From: Sthenelais limicola
Taxonomy: Eukaryota > Annelida > Polychaeta > Phyllodocida > Sigalionidae
NCBI GenBank assembly: GCA_942159475.1
Contig: OW804095.1
Coordinates: 94,005,740 to 94,069,739 of the forward strand
Reading direction: 5' to 3'
Length of the DNA stretch: 64,000 bases
In this document: in pieces, positions 33,608 to 45,760 of the stretch
Layout of the letters: every line of letters begins with the position of its first letter
Position numbering within the stretch: the first letter of the stretch is position 1
Made by a program: the position numbers and the translations under genes
The notes under the pieces: model-generated
What the model was told of the DNA's origin: nothing
What the model saw: the letters and a program-made list of their open reading frames with translations, nothing else
The model's database searches: none

Positions 33608-33850
33608 ACTGTTTTTTACTTTCTGACTGAGTTTTCTGACTTTCCAACTGACTATTCCGACTTCACAACTGACTTTTCCTACTTCACATACTACTGACTT
33701 TTTTTACTTTTCAACTGACCTTTCCCACTGACTTTTCCCACTTGCCGACTGACTTTTCAGACTAACTTTTCAGACTGACTTTTACAACTGACCCTTTAGA
33801 CTTTAAAACTGACTTTTCAGACTTCACAAAGTTCTGCCTTTTTCAACTGG
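33608..33850 (+). repeat. Minisatellite ACTGACTTTTC
   Basis: Degenerate units of about 11-17 bp with AACTGACTTTTCAGACTT as a frequent form, about 15 units. Confidence 0.8.
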
Positions 33851-33852
33851 TA

Positions 33853-34040
33853 GGAGAGAGAGAGAGAGAGAGACAGAAGGGGGGATGAGTGAGAGATGGG
33901 AAAAAGAGAGGGAGGTAGTAGGAGGGAGAAAACAAATATATAGGGATGGTCTCTCCCCATCACAGTCCCTCTCTTTGTCACTCTTTGTGTTTCTTTGTAT
34001 CTGTCTCTTTGATTCCGCCTCTTCCTGTATCTGTACTTCT
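33853..34040. repeat. GA-rich then CT-rich simple sequence
   Basis: (GA)n at about 33853-33875, then a CTCTTTGT-rich pyrimidine stretch to about 34035. It explains the overlapping sense and antisense ORFs here. Confidence 0.7.
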
Positions 34041-36469
34041 TGCAATGTCAGGGGCGTCGGAGCCGGGGGCGGGGGGACAGGGGTAACATGTCCCCCAAAA
34101 ATTTCTATGGCATAAGAAACGGTCAAACCCAATACTGAAAAGGTCAAACGCCAGAGGATTTATCTGAGTAAATTTTTAACATAAATGGTGACCCTTTATC
34201 ATGTCTTAGGCCATAGATTCTATGGCTGCATAAGCTTAAGATTGAGAGACCTAATTATGGGAAATTTCCTAGGTCATCTAATTATGTGGTTTCGTATAAA
34301 TTCAATTTGTATTCAGTATAGGCCTACATGTACAATAATACAATACTGAAAAGGTCAAGACCATCTACAATTAGGACTAGGTCTTCCTGGTCGACCATTA
34401 TCCATAGTGTAATAAAAACCAAAGCTTAGCAATATGGATGGAGCAAATAACTTAACTGCCTTAAAAAACAAAAGTCAAAAACATTTCAATTATATTAAAG
34501 CATTATTCATATGAATATTTCACTTCCAACTATATCATATATATAACTCTCACTCACAGAGGTGTATGTACTGTATACTGTGTTAGGACTAATGGGATCA
34601 TAAATAATGAGATTTTAGATGTACAATGTAAAGACTAAGAAAAGCTGGCAAATAGTATTATTTTCACTGAGACAGACCTTCAGTACTGTAGTGATCTTAG
34701 GACCATGTAAATTAGGGGCTTTAATCAACCTGTTAATTGATATCCCCACTACTTTGTTGTTTGGGAGCAATTTATTATAATTTTTCACACCTTGAATGCC
34801 ATTGGATTGAATAATATGAGTGAGCAAAAGTAATGTGATGTGTCACAGGAAAATGAGTCACAAATTGCAAAAAATAGATTTTGAGATGTCATCATATTTG
34901 AACAGATGAGATCTATGAGGTTCCAATGATGGTAAACACAGGGGCATCTAATATGTACTTCAATATTTTTCTCACAAAAGTTTTGCATTTCAGTGTTGGA
35001 AATTGAAAAATTTCTTTTAATAATAATGAACATTTTGTAAAATAGCTGTCATCATACGAGATTTGAACAGATATGGACATATCAAAATTCTCTATGATGC
35101 TGGCAGATCTGCAGTTATTTTTAGTAGTTAGTCTTTTTACAGATGTACATATTGAATATTGTCCTATGGACATGTACCCTTTATAGGGTTTCCATACTCA
35201 CCCCAAATTGGCTTCCAGAAGAAGAATCTTAATTCAAAGCCTCCACAGAAGTTATTTTTTAATTAGATCAAAGATATCGCTCAACCACCAAGGGGCCTAC
35301 CACCAGTTTTTCTGATTTTCACCACTACTTGATACCACACCTGTTTTCCCTTGTCAGCCGTCATAATCAATAAACCTCGCCCCGATAATCATCTCCCACT
35401 TAGGTTGTCAATGTCTCCTTTGTGCGTTTATGCAATATATGTATATGAATTCATGTATGTGCGGATACAGATCGCTAGAAAGTGTACAATAAGCAGCTCT
35501 ACTCATTTAGTTAATTCTGGTAAATTATATAAGATATTCTGATTCACAAAGCTTTTTCGATTATATTGTATGAGATTGTAAACATTCTATGAAAAGGATA
35601 CAAACAAAAGACTCAACTGGTCATGGAGCCTGTTTTTAAGGTTTCCCGCACCAAAGGCGTTTGTACTGGGAAACTTTATATAGTTTCCAGTTTTTGCCTG
35701 CTTTATAATTCGGGCGTCCGCATGCTGGGTATTAGATAAAACACATATCTGCCTCTTGCCACCTGAATTTCTGAGGCACTTGTGTACACACCGCAGGGAA
35801 AGTTATGCTCCGGCGAAGTAATATAAATCACTATTTCTACTCGAAGTACCTTGATGTTGTAATTCAGAAAGAGCATACTTTTCTACCCCACATATATGCA
35901 ATTATATCAACCCTGGTATTTAAACAAGGTAGGTATGAGAGAAAATTTACTGATACATAAGTAAACAATAGTTTGACACTTTTTCAGCATGATTGAACAT
36001 TTGACTGCCACAAAGTAATAAAAAACGGAATATTTCAAAATGAAGTAGAAATCCCCATAGAAATTTCCTGATATAATATACTAAGTTGATTTCAGAATTG
36101 CTGGATCGTTCACTTGCCACAACTACAGCCAAATGTTGGTGTTGTTCAGAGGAATATAAAAAGGGGCAAATGTAAGACTCACACTTGGTTTGTTTTGAAT
36201 GCTTCAATATTTCCTATATTTCTTTGTCTGGCAGTCATTTGGAAGATTTAGAGCTATTTTAAGGAAGCGATTTTGCAGTCTTTGTAATTTATCTAACAGC
36301 AGCTGATATGAGTATTATGACTTAATGTACTGCCATAATCAAACAAGTACTAAGTTAAGAAATTATCAAGTTAAGTTTGGTTTATCTATTTAATATTACA
36401 ATCAGTGTCAACTTAATTTATATACCTGGCGTTTCCAATGGAAACGATTTCTCAGGCTCAAATACTTAT
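34041..36469. other. No gene recognised
   Basis: AT-rich DNA. Near 34050-34100 a GGGGCGTCGGAGCCGGGGG...CATGTCCCCC stretch resembles G-rich repeats of marine invertebrate genomes, but no second copy was found in the window. A GTTTCCC...GGGAAAC stem lies near 35642-35675. Confidence 0.35.
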
Positions 36470-36585
36470 GTCCGATGTCAGGCGGAAGACCTACCTAGAC
36501 ACCTGTCTATTTAGAATGCTGGACCACCTCATTGTAAACAACATCAATTGCAATAAAGAATTCTTGAATTGAATTGAATTGAATT
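36470..36585 (+). mobile_element. LINE 3' end with (GAATT)4 tail
   Basis: AATAAA at 36552-36557 is followed closely by GAATT repeated four times (36566-36585). Two other loci (57761-57780 minus, 61011-61029 plus) share this end structure. Short-repeat tails of this kind are typical of CR1/Jockey-like LINEs. The 5' boundary is uncertain. Confidence 0.6.
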
Positions 36586-37559
36586 TATGACCAGTCTGAG
36601 GACCATTGAAATCATGAACTCTGAAACATGTAGAGAAAGGGAGAAAAATGATAAACTTAGGGAAATACCTACGTAGAAATAAGATCCACTAGTCCTCCTG
36701 AGTTTCCACTAGTCCTCACAGACCAGAAGGTAAAATCTAATATGGCACAAAAGACATACAAATGTCAACTAGACTAGGGTTTATATACACTTGACTTTTA
36801 TTTCCACTTCAGTAACTGTAACCAACGAGGGTACATTGAAGAGAGTTTGAACTGATGAGTCGGTATAACTTCTGTCACCTTTTCCCACCTTATCATGGCA
36901 TCTGATGGGCCAGAATCAAAGGGTTAATGACCCTGGCGGTGACCCTTTTATCCGAGCTTGTTTGGTCGTTCTTAAAGGGCCTTCAGTAAATACAAGTCTC
37001 CCAGCTCATTTTCCGTTTTGGAGGTGCTAGTAAAGTTTCTTTCACTATTGTTTAAATATTGCATAAATCTGATTTATAACTTCACAATCAGGTTCAGAAC
37101 ATCTATAGCTCTGGACCTGTACACCTGATTTGTGAAAATAAAATAAAACTGAGCAAGTATCATGAAGTAATTCATTTGTTGACTAATTTTCAATCAGTTT
37201 TTTCCATTTGATCATATGATCCGATTTGATTTGGAGCACATAAAACATATCAATGTGTAGCTAATGATCTCTCCATCCATAGGTCTCATGGTAATTGTGC
37301 AAATCAGATCGGAACAATGTTAAATGTGGTGATATTTCCATTTCTCTGTACAAATTAATGAGTTGAAATTTGCCAGAACATGTGGGTTTTATAGCATTTT
37401 ATGGCCTTTTATGGTCCTTTCCCCGATTTTCTCCCCCAAACCCCTTACTGTGGTTCACAGCAGGACCAAACAAGCTCGGGTATAGCATTGGATATACATC
37501 TATCTCTTTTCAATGTACCCTCGTTGCTGTAACCAATGAATCTGCAATAGCCAGGGCTG
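36586..37559. other. No gene recognised; contains an interrupted inverted repeat
   Basis: AACGAGGGTACATTGAA at 36824-36840 and CCGAGCTTGTTTGGTC at 36952-36967 recur in mirrored order as reverse complements at 37509-37525 and 37464-37479. The right arm is about 80 bp shorter between the two matches. Confidence 0.5.
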
Positions 37560-37875
37560 TAAAAAAAGTTGGTTGCAAAAAAAGTTGGGTCGGAAAAAAT
37601 TGGTCGGAAAAAAAATGGTTGTTGAAAAATAGTTGGTCGGGAAAAAATTGTCGTTAAAAAAAAGTTGGTCGTTAAAAAAAAGTTGGTCGTAAAAAGTTGG
37701 TCGAAAAAAGTTGGTTGAAAAAAACTTGTTGAAAAATAGTTGGTCGGGAAAAACTTGTCGTTGAAAAAAAGTTGGTCGTTTAAAAAAAAGTTGGTCATAA
37801 AAAGTTGGTCGAAAAAAAATTTGTCGTTAAAAACTTTGTCGGGAAAAAAATTGTGAAAAAAAGTTGGGTCATTAA
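37560..37875 (+). repeat. Minisatellite AAAAAGTTGGTCGT, block X1
   Basis: Degenerate units of AAAAAAAGTTGGTCGTT with variants (GTCGGGAAAAA, TTGTTGAAAAATAG). The block ends with GGGTCATTAA, into which the MITE at 37876-38444 is inserted. Confidence 0.85.
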
Positions 37876-38444
37876 AGATAAATACCAGTGTTGTCAGCAC
37901 TGCAGCAGGCGGGAATTCAAGGAACTAATGCATGAAACAATAGAATTCAATATATTTTGTTCAAACTTTGTATTGAGAAAGAACATGGTTGGGGGAATAC
38001 AAAATGCCAAACAAACTGGATATTATCATATTATTTTGTGTTTTAGGGATGAGTGAAGTTTACTTCCCTTCACTATTGTTTTCAATGGGGGAACCTCATT
38101 GTGATACAAGTTTAGCTGAATAACTTTTTTTTTAGTTCAATGACACCTTATTTTTTTTAATTGGGAGGGTAGAATAACATGTCAGCAATGTATATGCAGA
38201 TTTTAAAGAAAATCGTATGATTCAATCATATGCTATTGGGGAAAATGCAGAAAATACCCATTTTTCCATAGACTTCTATAGTGAACAGTAATAAATTTCA
38301 GTGGTCCCTGAAATAAAAACTAATCCAATGACATATGATTTTTTGGGGCTTTTTGGGTTTCCCGAACCATGTTCTTTCTAAATCCAAAGTTTAAAGAAAA
38401 TTCCATGATTCATTAATTTTTTAAGTGAACACTGGTATTTACCT
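37876..38444. mobile_element. TTAA-flanked MITE, copy 2 (569 bp), inserted in minisatellite
   Basis: TTAA at 37872-37875 and 38445-38448 flank the element. The termini AGATAAATACCAGTG and (reverse complement) AGGTAAATACCAGTG pair as inverted repeats, and subterminal similarity (AGAAAGAACATGGTT on both arms) continues for about 110 bp. The uninserted sequence GGGTCATTAAGGCTAGG is preserved at 38961-38976 in a duplicated copy of the host array, which shows that TTAA was duplicated on insertion. A piggyBac-type transposase is the likely mobiliser; none is encoded here. Confidence 0.9.
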
Positions 38445-38448
38445 TTAA

Positions 38449-39380
38449 GGCTAGGCTAGGCTAGCTAGGCTAAATAGTTGGTAACTTAAAGTTGGTTGTA
38501 AAAAAAAAGTTGGTCGTAAAAAGTTGGTCGTAAAAAAATTGTCGTTTAAAAATAGTTGGTCGGAAAAAAATGGTCGGAAAAAAAAAGTTGGTTGATAAAA
38601 AGTCGAAAAAAATTGTCATTAAAAAATAGTTGGTCGGGAAAAAAAAATTGTCGTTAAAATATTGGTCGGGAAAAAAATTGTTAAAACAAGTTGGTCGTTG
38701 AAAAAATGTTGGTCGGAAAAAAAAATGGTTGTTGAAAAATAGTTGGTCGGGAAAAAATTGTCGTTAAAAAAAAGTTGGTCGTTAAAAAAAAGTTGGTCGT
38801 AAAAAGTTGGTCGAAAAAAGTTGGTTGAAAAAAACTTGTTGAAAAATAGTTGGTCGGGAAAAACTTGTCGTTGAAAAAAAGTTGGTCGTTTAAAAAAAAG
38901 TTGGTCATAAAAAGTTGGTCGAAAAAAAATTGTCGTTAAAAAAATTGTGAAAAAAAGTTGGGTCATTAAGGCTAGGCTAGGCTAGCTAGGCTAAATAGTT
39001 GGTAACTTAAATTTGGTTGTAAAAAAAAAGTTGGTCGTAAAAAGTTGGTCGTAAAAAAATTGTCGTTTAAAAATAGTTGGTCGGAAAAAAATGGTCGGAA
39101 AAAAAAAGTTGGTTGATAAAAAGTCGAAAAAAATTGTCATTAAAAAATAGTTGGTCGGGAAAAAAAATTTGTCGTTAAAATATTGGTCGGGAAAAAAATT
39201 GTTAAAACAAGTTGGTCGTTGAAAAAATGTTGGTCGCAAAAAAAAATTGGTCGTAAAAAAAAATGGTCGTAAAAAAAAGTTGCTCGGGAAAAAACAGTTG
39301 GTCGGGAAAAAAAAAGTTTGTTGTAAAAAAAAAGTTGGTCGTGTAAAAAGTAGTAAGCTAGGCTAGTTGGTAACTTACTT
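38449..39380 (+). repeat. Minisatellite array Y1-X2-Y2 with GGCTAGGCTAGG junctions
   Basis: It continues the AAAAAGTTGGTCGT array. GGCTAGGCTAGGCTAGC starts blocks at 38449 and 38970, 521 bp apart. The part between about 38711 and 38969 matches block X1 (37592-37875) almost base for base except for a roughly 16-bp gap. Confidence 0.85.
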
Positions 39381-41779
39381 TTAAAATTTAGAAAATGTGT
39401 TGGGCAGTGTCCATTTGAGCACCTGAGGCAGGGGAGGGGGGGGGGGGCAGAGGGATGGTGTGGGAGGTGGCAGGGCCTTCTGCAGACCTATCATGGTTGG
39501 AGAAGCATCTAACTAACAGCCCATCAACTCCCTTGGCTAAACCTAGAAAGGCTGTCAATCAGCCTTCAATAACGTCTAGGTGTGAAATCTATGACTGATT
39601 GAAAGGATTAGATATGGCATCCTCGCCTGATGTCACATCTAAGCTTAAACACCTCACAGACAGTTAACCAAGTTATCAAGATGTAGATGCAGTATCAGTG
39701 ATTGGCACTTTTAATAGTGACTCATATGTTTTCTCAGCTATAAATAGCTGAGAAAACAAAAAGGGGGCAAGACTGATGTCAGTCACATGTAAAAGATGGT
39801 CAAGTCACAGTTATTGTCAGATACTGTCAATTAAACCATTTAACTTTTTTGCACTATTTTTGAAAATCTAGAATAATGAACATGAGTAACTTTCTGGCAA
39901 TTACCACTCATCATAATCAACCCACGAGCTGACATGTCTCACAATATTTCTACATATCTCAATAACTTCCAGTCAAAAATTATTAAATGGATTCACGAAG
40001 CAAAATTTACAAGATTTTTTAAGGATTACATACACACTACTTCCATACAATTCCAAGCAAACTGTTGAAGAAATTTCTGCTCCAATACCATTAAGCCTGG
40101 GGATAGCAAGCCGACCGAGGCTACGTCCCTTTCTCGCTTGTCCCTAGCTCAAAGTGTAAGGGCCATACCGCCTGTTCTTATATGGGCCAGAAAGAAAGGT
40201 TATTTTTATTTTATGTTTCCCTCTTGGCCCCTCTTGATATTTAGCCCACAAATTGAAAGAATTTCCAATTTATATTGCATCCTTTCTCCATTCATCATCA
40301 TTTCCATCATATATAGACTTGATTATTATTACTAGATGGCCCCGGTCTAAAACAGGTAGGAATTCTCAGCATGTAGTTTCTATTTAATTCCTTGATCCAT
40401 CCTTTCTGATACTTTTTTTACTCCCACCTTTATTCACCTCCCAACTCTACCCATTTCCTTGTCAGTGTCCCTCCCCCATCTACCTTTCCCTTTTTGTCCC
40501 TTCCCCCGAAACCCCTTGCCATCGCCCTTTCTCACCCTCAATATAGCTACCTCTAGCCTTAAATCTAATAGAGTGATTTTGAATTATTTGCTTTTACGGC
40601 TTCCGTATATAGATTTTGAATTTCTGCGTTTAAGTTGGTCAAAATTTGGCTTACTTGATATGACAGAGATTTTTGGTCTAATTCGGTTCTTGGTAAGAAA
40701 CTTCCTAGCACTACTGTTTCGTTTTTACGAGAGTTTCTTCGGATTAGTTGTCTCTGTTGTGTGATTTATACCTTTTTTGCAAAAGAAATTCCCTTGAATT
40801 TCTTACATATCTATCCTAGACTTATTGGCCTATAATCTGGATACATTTGCACCATGACTCTAATATAAGCCGGGTCTTGAATCGGGCCTGGCTTGAAACA
40901 AGTGTATATGCAATCTCTTTAAAATAAATGCCCAGGGCTACTAAACGAAGAAATACGGTATATATTATATTTATGATTGCAGACCTTTGAGAGTGTCTGG
41001 GACTTGTGTGGCAATGGTAGTTTTGTTCCCCTGCGACATTCTAGATGCTTTAACACATCATGCATGTGAGCTTGTACAAATAGATCCTTCACAACTCATA
41101 TATGCTTGAATGTATGAAAAGCATTTCTCTAGCCAACTGCACGAAAGGTCAGTTCAGGTTATTTTAAACGTCCTATATATAGATATGGATTACATGATCT
41201 TGAATTAGATGCCCTCGGACAAAAGGGCCTTAGGTTGGAACTTTTTAAAAAAATAATTATTGACTGAAGTTCCACAACTTTGCACTAGGATGTTGTTATG
41301 ATTATACCATACACTCATACATTTATTTCGACAGATGTTCGAATCATGTTGGCAAGAATGAGCATGTTTCTGTCATAATGATATATACATGAAAGCAGAC
41401 AGAATATATACGTTCACGATTTAAATGGATTATGATTAGTTATAATTATCTCTCTTTATAACCTTGGGAACTTCTCATCAGAAGTGTTACCATTTTGTAT
41501 CTCGTGCCTATGTCAAACTGCATATAATTATTCAGAAAATAACAACACATCATATCAAATGTTGTGTCCGCTCTGATTTATAGTAAAGGATTATCTAATT
41601 ATTTCGGTATATTGTATCCTCACTTGGATTGAAGTATGAAAAATAAAATAATGAATATATGAAAGGATTGATGCTTATGAATTGGAGAATTTTATATTCG
41701 TTAAAGCTGCAATCCCAGCTAAATTTACATAGAACATTAAAGGATTGGGGACTGGCTCGTCTTGATGAAACCAACACAT
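39381..41779. other. No gene recognised; contains a perfect hairpin
   Basis: A 13-bp perfect stem (GTTTTCTCAGCTA, 39728-39740, with 39745-39757, loop TAAA) is the main structure. A G12 run lies near 39430. Pyrimidine-rich ORFs near 40459-40764 have no family signal. Confidence 0.4.
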
Positions 41780-41797
41780 TTTAAATATAGCACACTA

Positions 41798-41969
41798 TCT
41801 AACAACAAATGAAAATAATTTAGATAAAAAACAAATAAAAACGAGAAACCACGCTGAAGGGAGAACACATTTGTCTGTTCTGCAGCCCATGCCAACACAA
41901 ATCACTAATTCAGTATCTATAAGTACCAAACACGCTGGAACACTCTTCCCACGGAGGCACACAAACTCT
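41798..41969 (-). CDS. Candidate second exon downstream of the signal-peptide exon
   Basis: On the minus strand a strong acceptor (CTGTCCTTTTTTTGTCAG, followed by further AG pairs) lies about 470 bases downstream of the exon at 42436-42532. Exon 1 ends in phase 1. With the second AG (exon start 41967) the frame reads FVCLRGKSVPACLVLIDTEL then VICVGMGCRTDKCVLPSAWF, with five cysteines, to a TAG near 41795. With the first AG (start 41969) it gives a short tail ending in TAG after about 18 codons. Either could be a small secreted protein; other exons are possible. No family recognised. Confidence 0.3.
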
Positions 41970-42435
41970 CTGACAAAAAAGGACAGACACAATGTTGCAA
42001 AACTTGTAATTTTGAATGAGGAAATTTGTTAGATGGTAGAAATCTATTCCTTCTCACTATTATAATGTAATATATTTGTATAACTTCCTAATCTATTTCA
42101 TTCAAGAAGACTCCCAATAGGAACCCTCACCAACCCTCAAATAATATCAACTAATATAGCAATAATGCACGAGGTCAATTTAGTGTTAAATATTCCATGC
42201 TGAGTGGACATAAAATGTTTTCTTATCTATATATTTTACACTCACATACAATTCCTGTAGTTCCTTGCGAATGAGATTCCCCTACCATATTAAATATTTC
42301 TTACCAATATCATCGCTTTTTTTATATTAATGTTTACCATCACTAACACCAAACACATATTTCGAGTTCGCCTCGGAGAGAGAAATATAGTTCATGGGAA
42401 TCATTCACGAAAGAAACAAACTAAATACCACTTAC

Positions 42436-42532
42436 CAATCACCAGCGGATTGTATTGTATTTCAGATCCTACTAGTCCGCATATGGCCCACATCACAAGC
42501 AGTGTCAGTACACATGTCCTGTCTCTCCCCAT
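42436..42532 (-). CDS. Candidate first coding exon with signal peptide
   Basis: On the minus strand ATGGGG opens a frame encoding MGRDRTCVLTLLVMWAICGL followed by VGSEIQYNPLVI: a short basic start, a hydrophobic core of about 15 residues and a small-residue cleavage region (VGS-E), i.e. a classic signal peptide. The frame runs directly into G|GTAAGTGG, a near-consensus splice donor, after 32 codons plus one base (phase 1). It therefore looks like the first exon of a secreted or membrane protein gene extending toward lower coordinates. The mature protein family cannot be told from this exon. Confidence 0.55.
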
Positions 42533-44901
42533 GATGACAACTCCTGAATACAGTATTTAATTCCACTGATGAGTATATTTTGAGCTGGTTTTACTTCTTT
42601 ATTTCATTGGGGATAACTGCTTCCGATCCGTTTCCGATCCAATTGCTACCTTTACATATATCCTGCGAATATTATATATGTATGATTTATTCCATGGATG
42701 GGGTTAGTAAGGTTGCACTTTTGGTATCGCATTATCTGGTCCAATTCACTGCATGGATGATCCTCCCTACCCGATATTTATCTCTCAGTGTAAAAGAAAT
42801 ATTTAACCGTGTGCACAAGATATTAATTCACTCCTATAGCATCGCTCGAGGTCACTACTAAATCCTGGTTTGTGGCATGTTATTCATCCTAGAAGTTAAA
42901 GAAATCAGATCTAACTTCCTCCCTATGATTTCCCCTGATCCTTATCCTCTTAGCTCCTCTTCAGACCACTCTCCAAGTAATTGAAGTTAGTACGGCAGTT
43001 AACGTGAGTTACTCCTTGAGCGTTGTGACGATACACCCTCACTATGGTACCTTCTACTCCAGTGCCTTCCTCCAGTACCTCCTCCTCCTGCTACCCCTGT
43101 GACTCTAGCCACTCTAACAAATGCTCCAGATTTACAGCAAACGATCAACATCTAACATAGGGTTCCCTGTTAGATCCTTGTTATGGTCGGGGTAACCGAG
43201 TCAGGCTACACGTCATGACATGAGAGTTAAAACTACGTCTGAGGGTCTAAACATTTGGGGGAAGTGGTGTATGGTGATGGTAGCTCACATCCTGTAAATA
43301 GGGTCCCTCATCCATCCTTTTGACCCTTCTCACGGGCGGACCTAGAACATACGAAATAGAAGTAAAATAATTACGAAATATATAATGGACAGAAACTATT
43401 ATCCACTTTTAAAAGGTTGTGGTAAATATTCTCTTCATTAATAAAGATACAAAATCATGTGTTTGTTTTGTGTTTTTTGTTTCATTTTTACAAATAACCT
43501 ATAATAACTTATAATAATGTTTTAGCAGCCGACACAGGAAGGTAGAGGGGTAGGGGGAGGGGGGGGGGCGTGCCCCACAGCCCACACTTTATGTACACTC
43601 CTCTCCCAAGGTCTTTTCCCATTCATCCATACAACACCGATGAATAGCCCACCACTCCTAGCTATGTATACATATAATATGATGATCTGGCCCTGTCCGG
43701 TAGATCAAGAAATTTATTAAAGGCTGACATGGCAGTGGTTGGAAAAAGTAGACTGGTGTTATGTCTGTAGTTACAAATATATATATAACAAAATTATATT
43801 GTATCTTATCACCATGTAGAATTACAACCTGATGTGAGGATTAGAGTACTCCACTTCAGAAAGGCTTTGGTCCCGTGGAATGTGTTTACATGCATTGAAA
43901 GTAGCTTTTTGCCTTACATTTCCATTAAGTTCCATTAAGGCTGACATACTTTCTCCCGTAAGTACTTGGGTGACGAAATGCCCCATGCACTAACCATTAC
44001 CAACTAACAAAATGCAGTAGGGTACATACACATTTTATCATATTTTATATTTACAATTAGTGAACAAATCAAAATAATAAGCTGAGGAAACCAAATTCAT
44101 ATCTTGTGTGTGTCTGATATATATATATATATATATATTATACATGGGATCAACTCAGTACCCTCCCCCCGCTCCCCCCGCTCCCCCCGCTCCCTCGCTG
44201 CCCCCCCCCCCCCCCATCCCTGCCTAGCATCTCTCTGTTACGCTTCCTGGATTGCCTGCTGACCTCTATGAATCATTATGGATGGATATGGTAGTATTAC
44301 ATTATACACAGGGATTGAACCATGCTGGTCCTGACTAAATGTTTATAAACCGTAACATGTGTTATCAGCAGAAAACACTGAGCCTCCAGGCCTCCCTGGT
44401 AAGATACGAGGGGCAGAATTCCTAGAAGAGCAACCCCTACAAAACCAGTAATGGAAAACTTATTCTTCTTCCTCCTACATGTTATCTCCTAGAATAATTG
44501 ATTTCACCATGAGTACCCAACATGTGCACGCACTCTTGGAAGAAATGGTGCCTGGATATGTAACTTAAGGCACTTCTCCACTGACAGAGGTGTGGCAACG
44601 TTCTCAATAGACCTTAGTGATAGGCCTCTGTGATAACTGGGCCTATTGGGCCTGTTGTGAAACGTATTGCAAGGCTTTTTGCGGCTAGTGGTGCCAGCTT
44701 ATAACTTTGCAGCAACTCAATCAGGAGAGTATAATGAATAACTTTTAGGGTGACGTGTTCTTTGAGAGGTTGCACACACCACAAGAAAATCTTTATTCAC
44801 ACCAAATTTGATGTGAATTTTCAATTTGTCCATAACTTTTGAAAAAAACCATTACAGATAGACGGTTATAAGCTTACACACATATATATATATATATCAT
44901 A
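42533..44901. other. No gene recognised; simple repeats
   Basis: Contains a G-rich run near 43553-43568, a (TA)n tract at about 44117-44139 and the C-rich tract at 44161-44214. The first few hundred bases may include the 5' region of the minus-strand signal-peptide gene, but no TATA box was recognised there. Confidence 0.4.
44161..44214 (-). repeat. C-rich tract with GCTCCCCCC units and C15 run
   Basis: GCTCCCCCC is repeated three times, followed by a C run. The minus strand has many G runs and strong G-quadruplex potential. Confidence 0.75.
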
Positions 44902-45760
44902 TATCAAATAAAGGGAAGTTTTGTGAAGGGGTTTTAGTTTATTTGGTTTTAAAATGTGTTTACAATGAAAATAACATCCGGGAACCCCAACAAAATTGTA
45001 CCTTTAGTCAGAATTTACATGACATCCAACAAATGGCCATAACTCTGGAAATAATCAACATAGAATCATTATTTTTTCATCAAGCTATTCCTTTTGTAAT
45101 TTTATACACTTTGATGTATATCGATTCTGTAATGGCTAAAATTGCCATTATTAATGACAAAAACCAAAAAGATTACATATTTTCTTTTTTTCACATTTGA
45201 AAAATCATGGCGGATCAGCTATCAAATGTACAGACATGTATTGTATATATATCAAATGAAAGGACGTTTTGTGTAGAGTTTTTGATTTAATACGACCTAA
45301 GCGCCACAGATATTATTTATGACTTATTCGCCAAAACTCGGAAAGGGCGGCTCCTGACAAAAATGCACCTTTCGTCAGAATTTACATGACGTTGGAAGAA
45401 ATGACCATAACTCTAATAATAATCAACATAGAATCATTATTTTTTCATCAAAGTATTCTTACTACTCTTTTTATAATATACTCTTTGATTTATAAATAGA
45501 AACATTAATGGGTAAAATTTCCATTGTTCATGACAAAAACCAAAATATTTGCATATTTTCCTTTTTTACAACATTTGAAAAATCATGGCGGATCAGCTAT
45601 TAGATGTACAGACATATTAGATGTACAGACATGTACATATATATCAAATGAAAGGAAATTTCGTGTAGAGTTTTTAGTTTAATGTGACCTAAGCTCTGTG
45701 GATAACAGTTCTATGACTTAATGGCCCAAGATCAAAAAGGTGCTACTTCAGCGCCCCCTA
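44902..45760 (+). repeat. Tandem repeat of about 350-390 bp, two units plus a partial third
   Basis: Unit landmarks ATCAAATRAAGGRA start at about 44902, 45251 and 45643. AGAATCATTATTTTTTCATC recurs at 45062 and 45430, and AAAATCATGGCGGATCAGCT at about 45201 and 45579. Unit 2 contains an internal 18-bp duplication (ATTAGATGTACAGACAT). The 85-codon ORF at 44943-45200 lies inside unit 1 and is not conserved in unit 2, so it is not called a gene. Confidence 0.85.

Noticed and set aside
37445..37900. 151-codon minus-strand ORF with repeated Phe-Phe and Thr-Asn-Phe
   Set aside because: It is the translation of the AAAAAGTTGGTCG minisatellite; the antisense ORFs at 38619-39239 are the same artefact.
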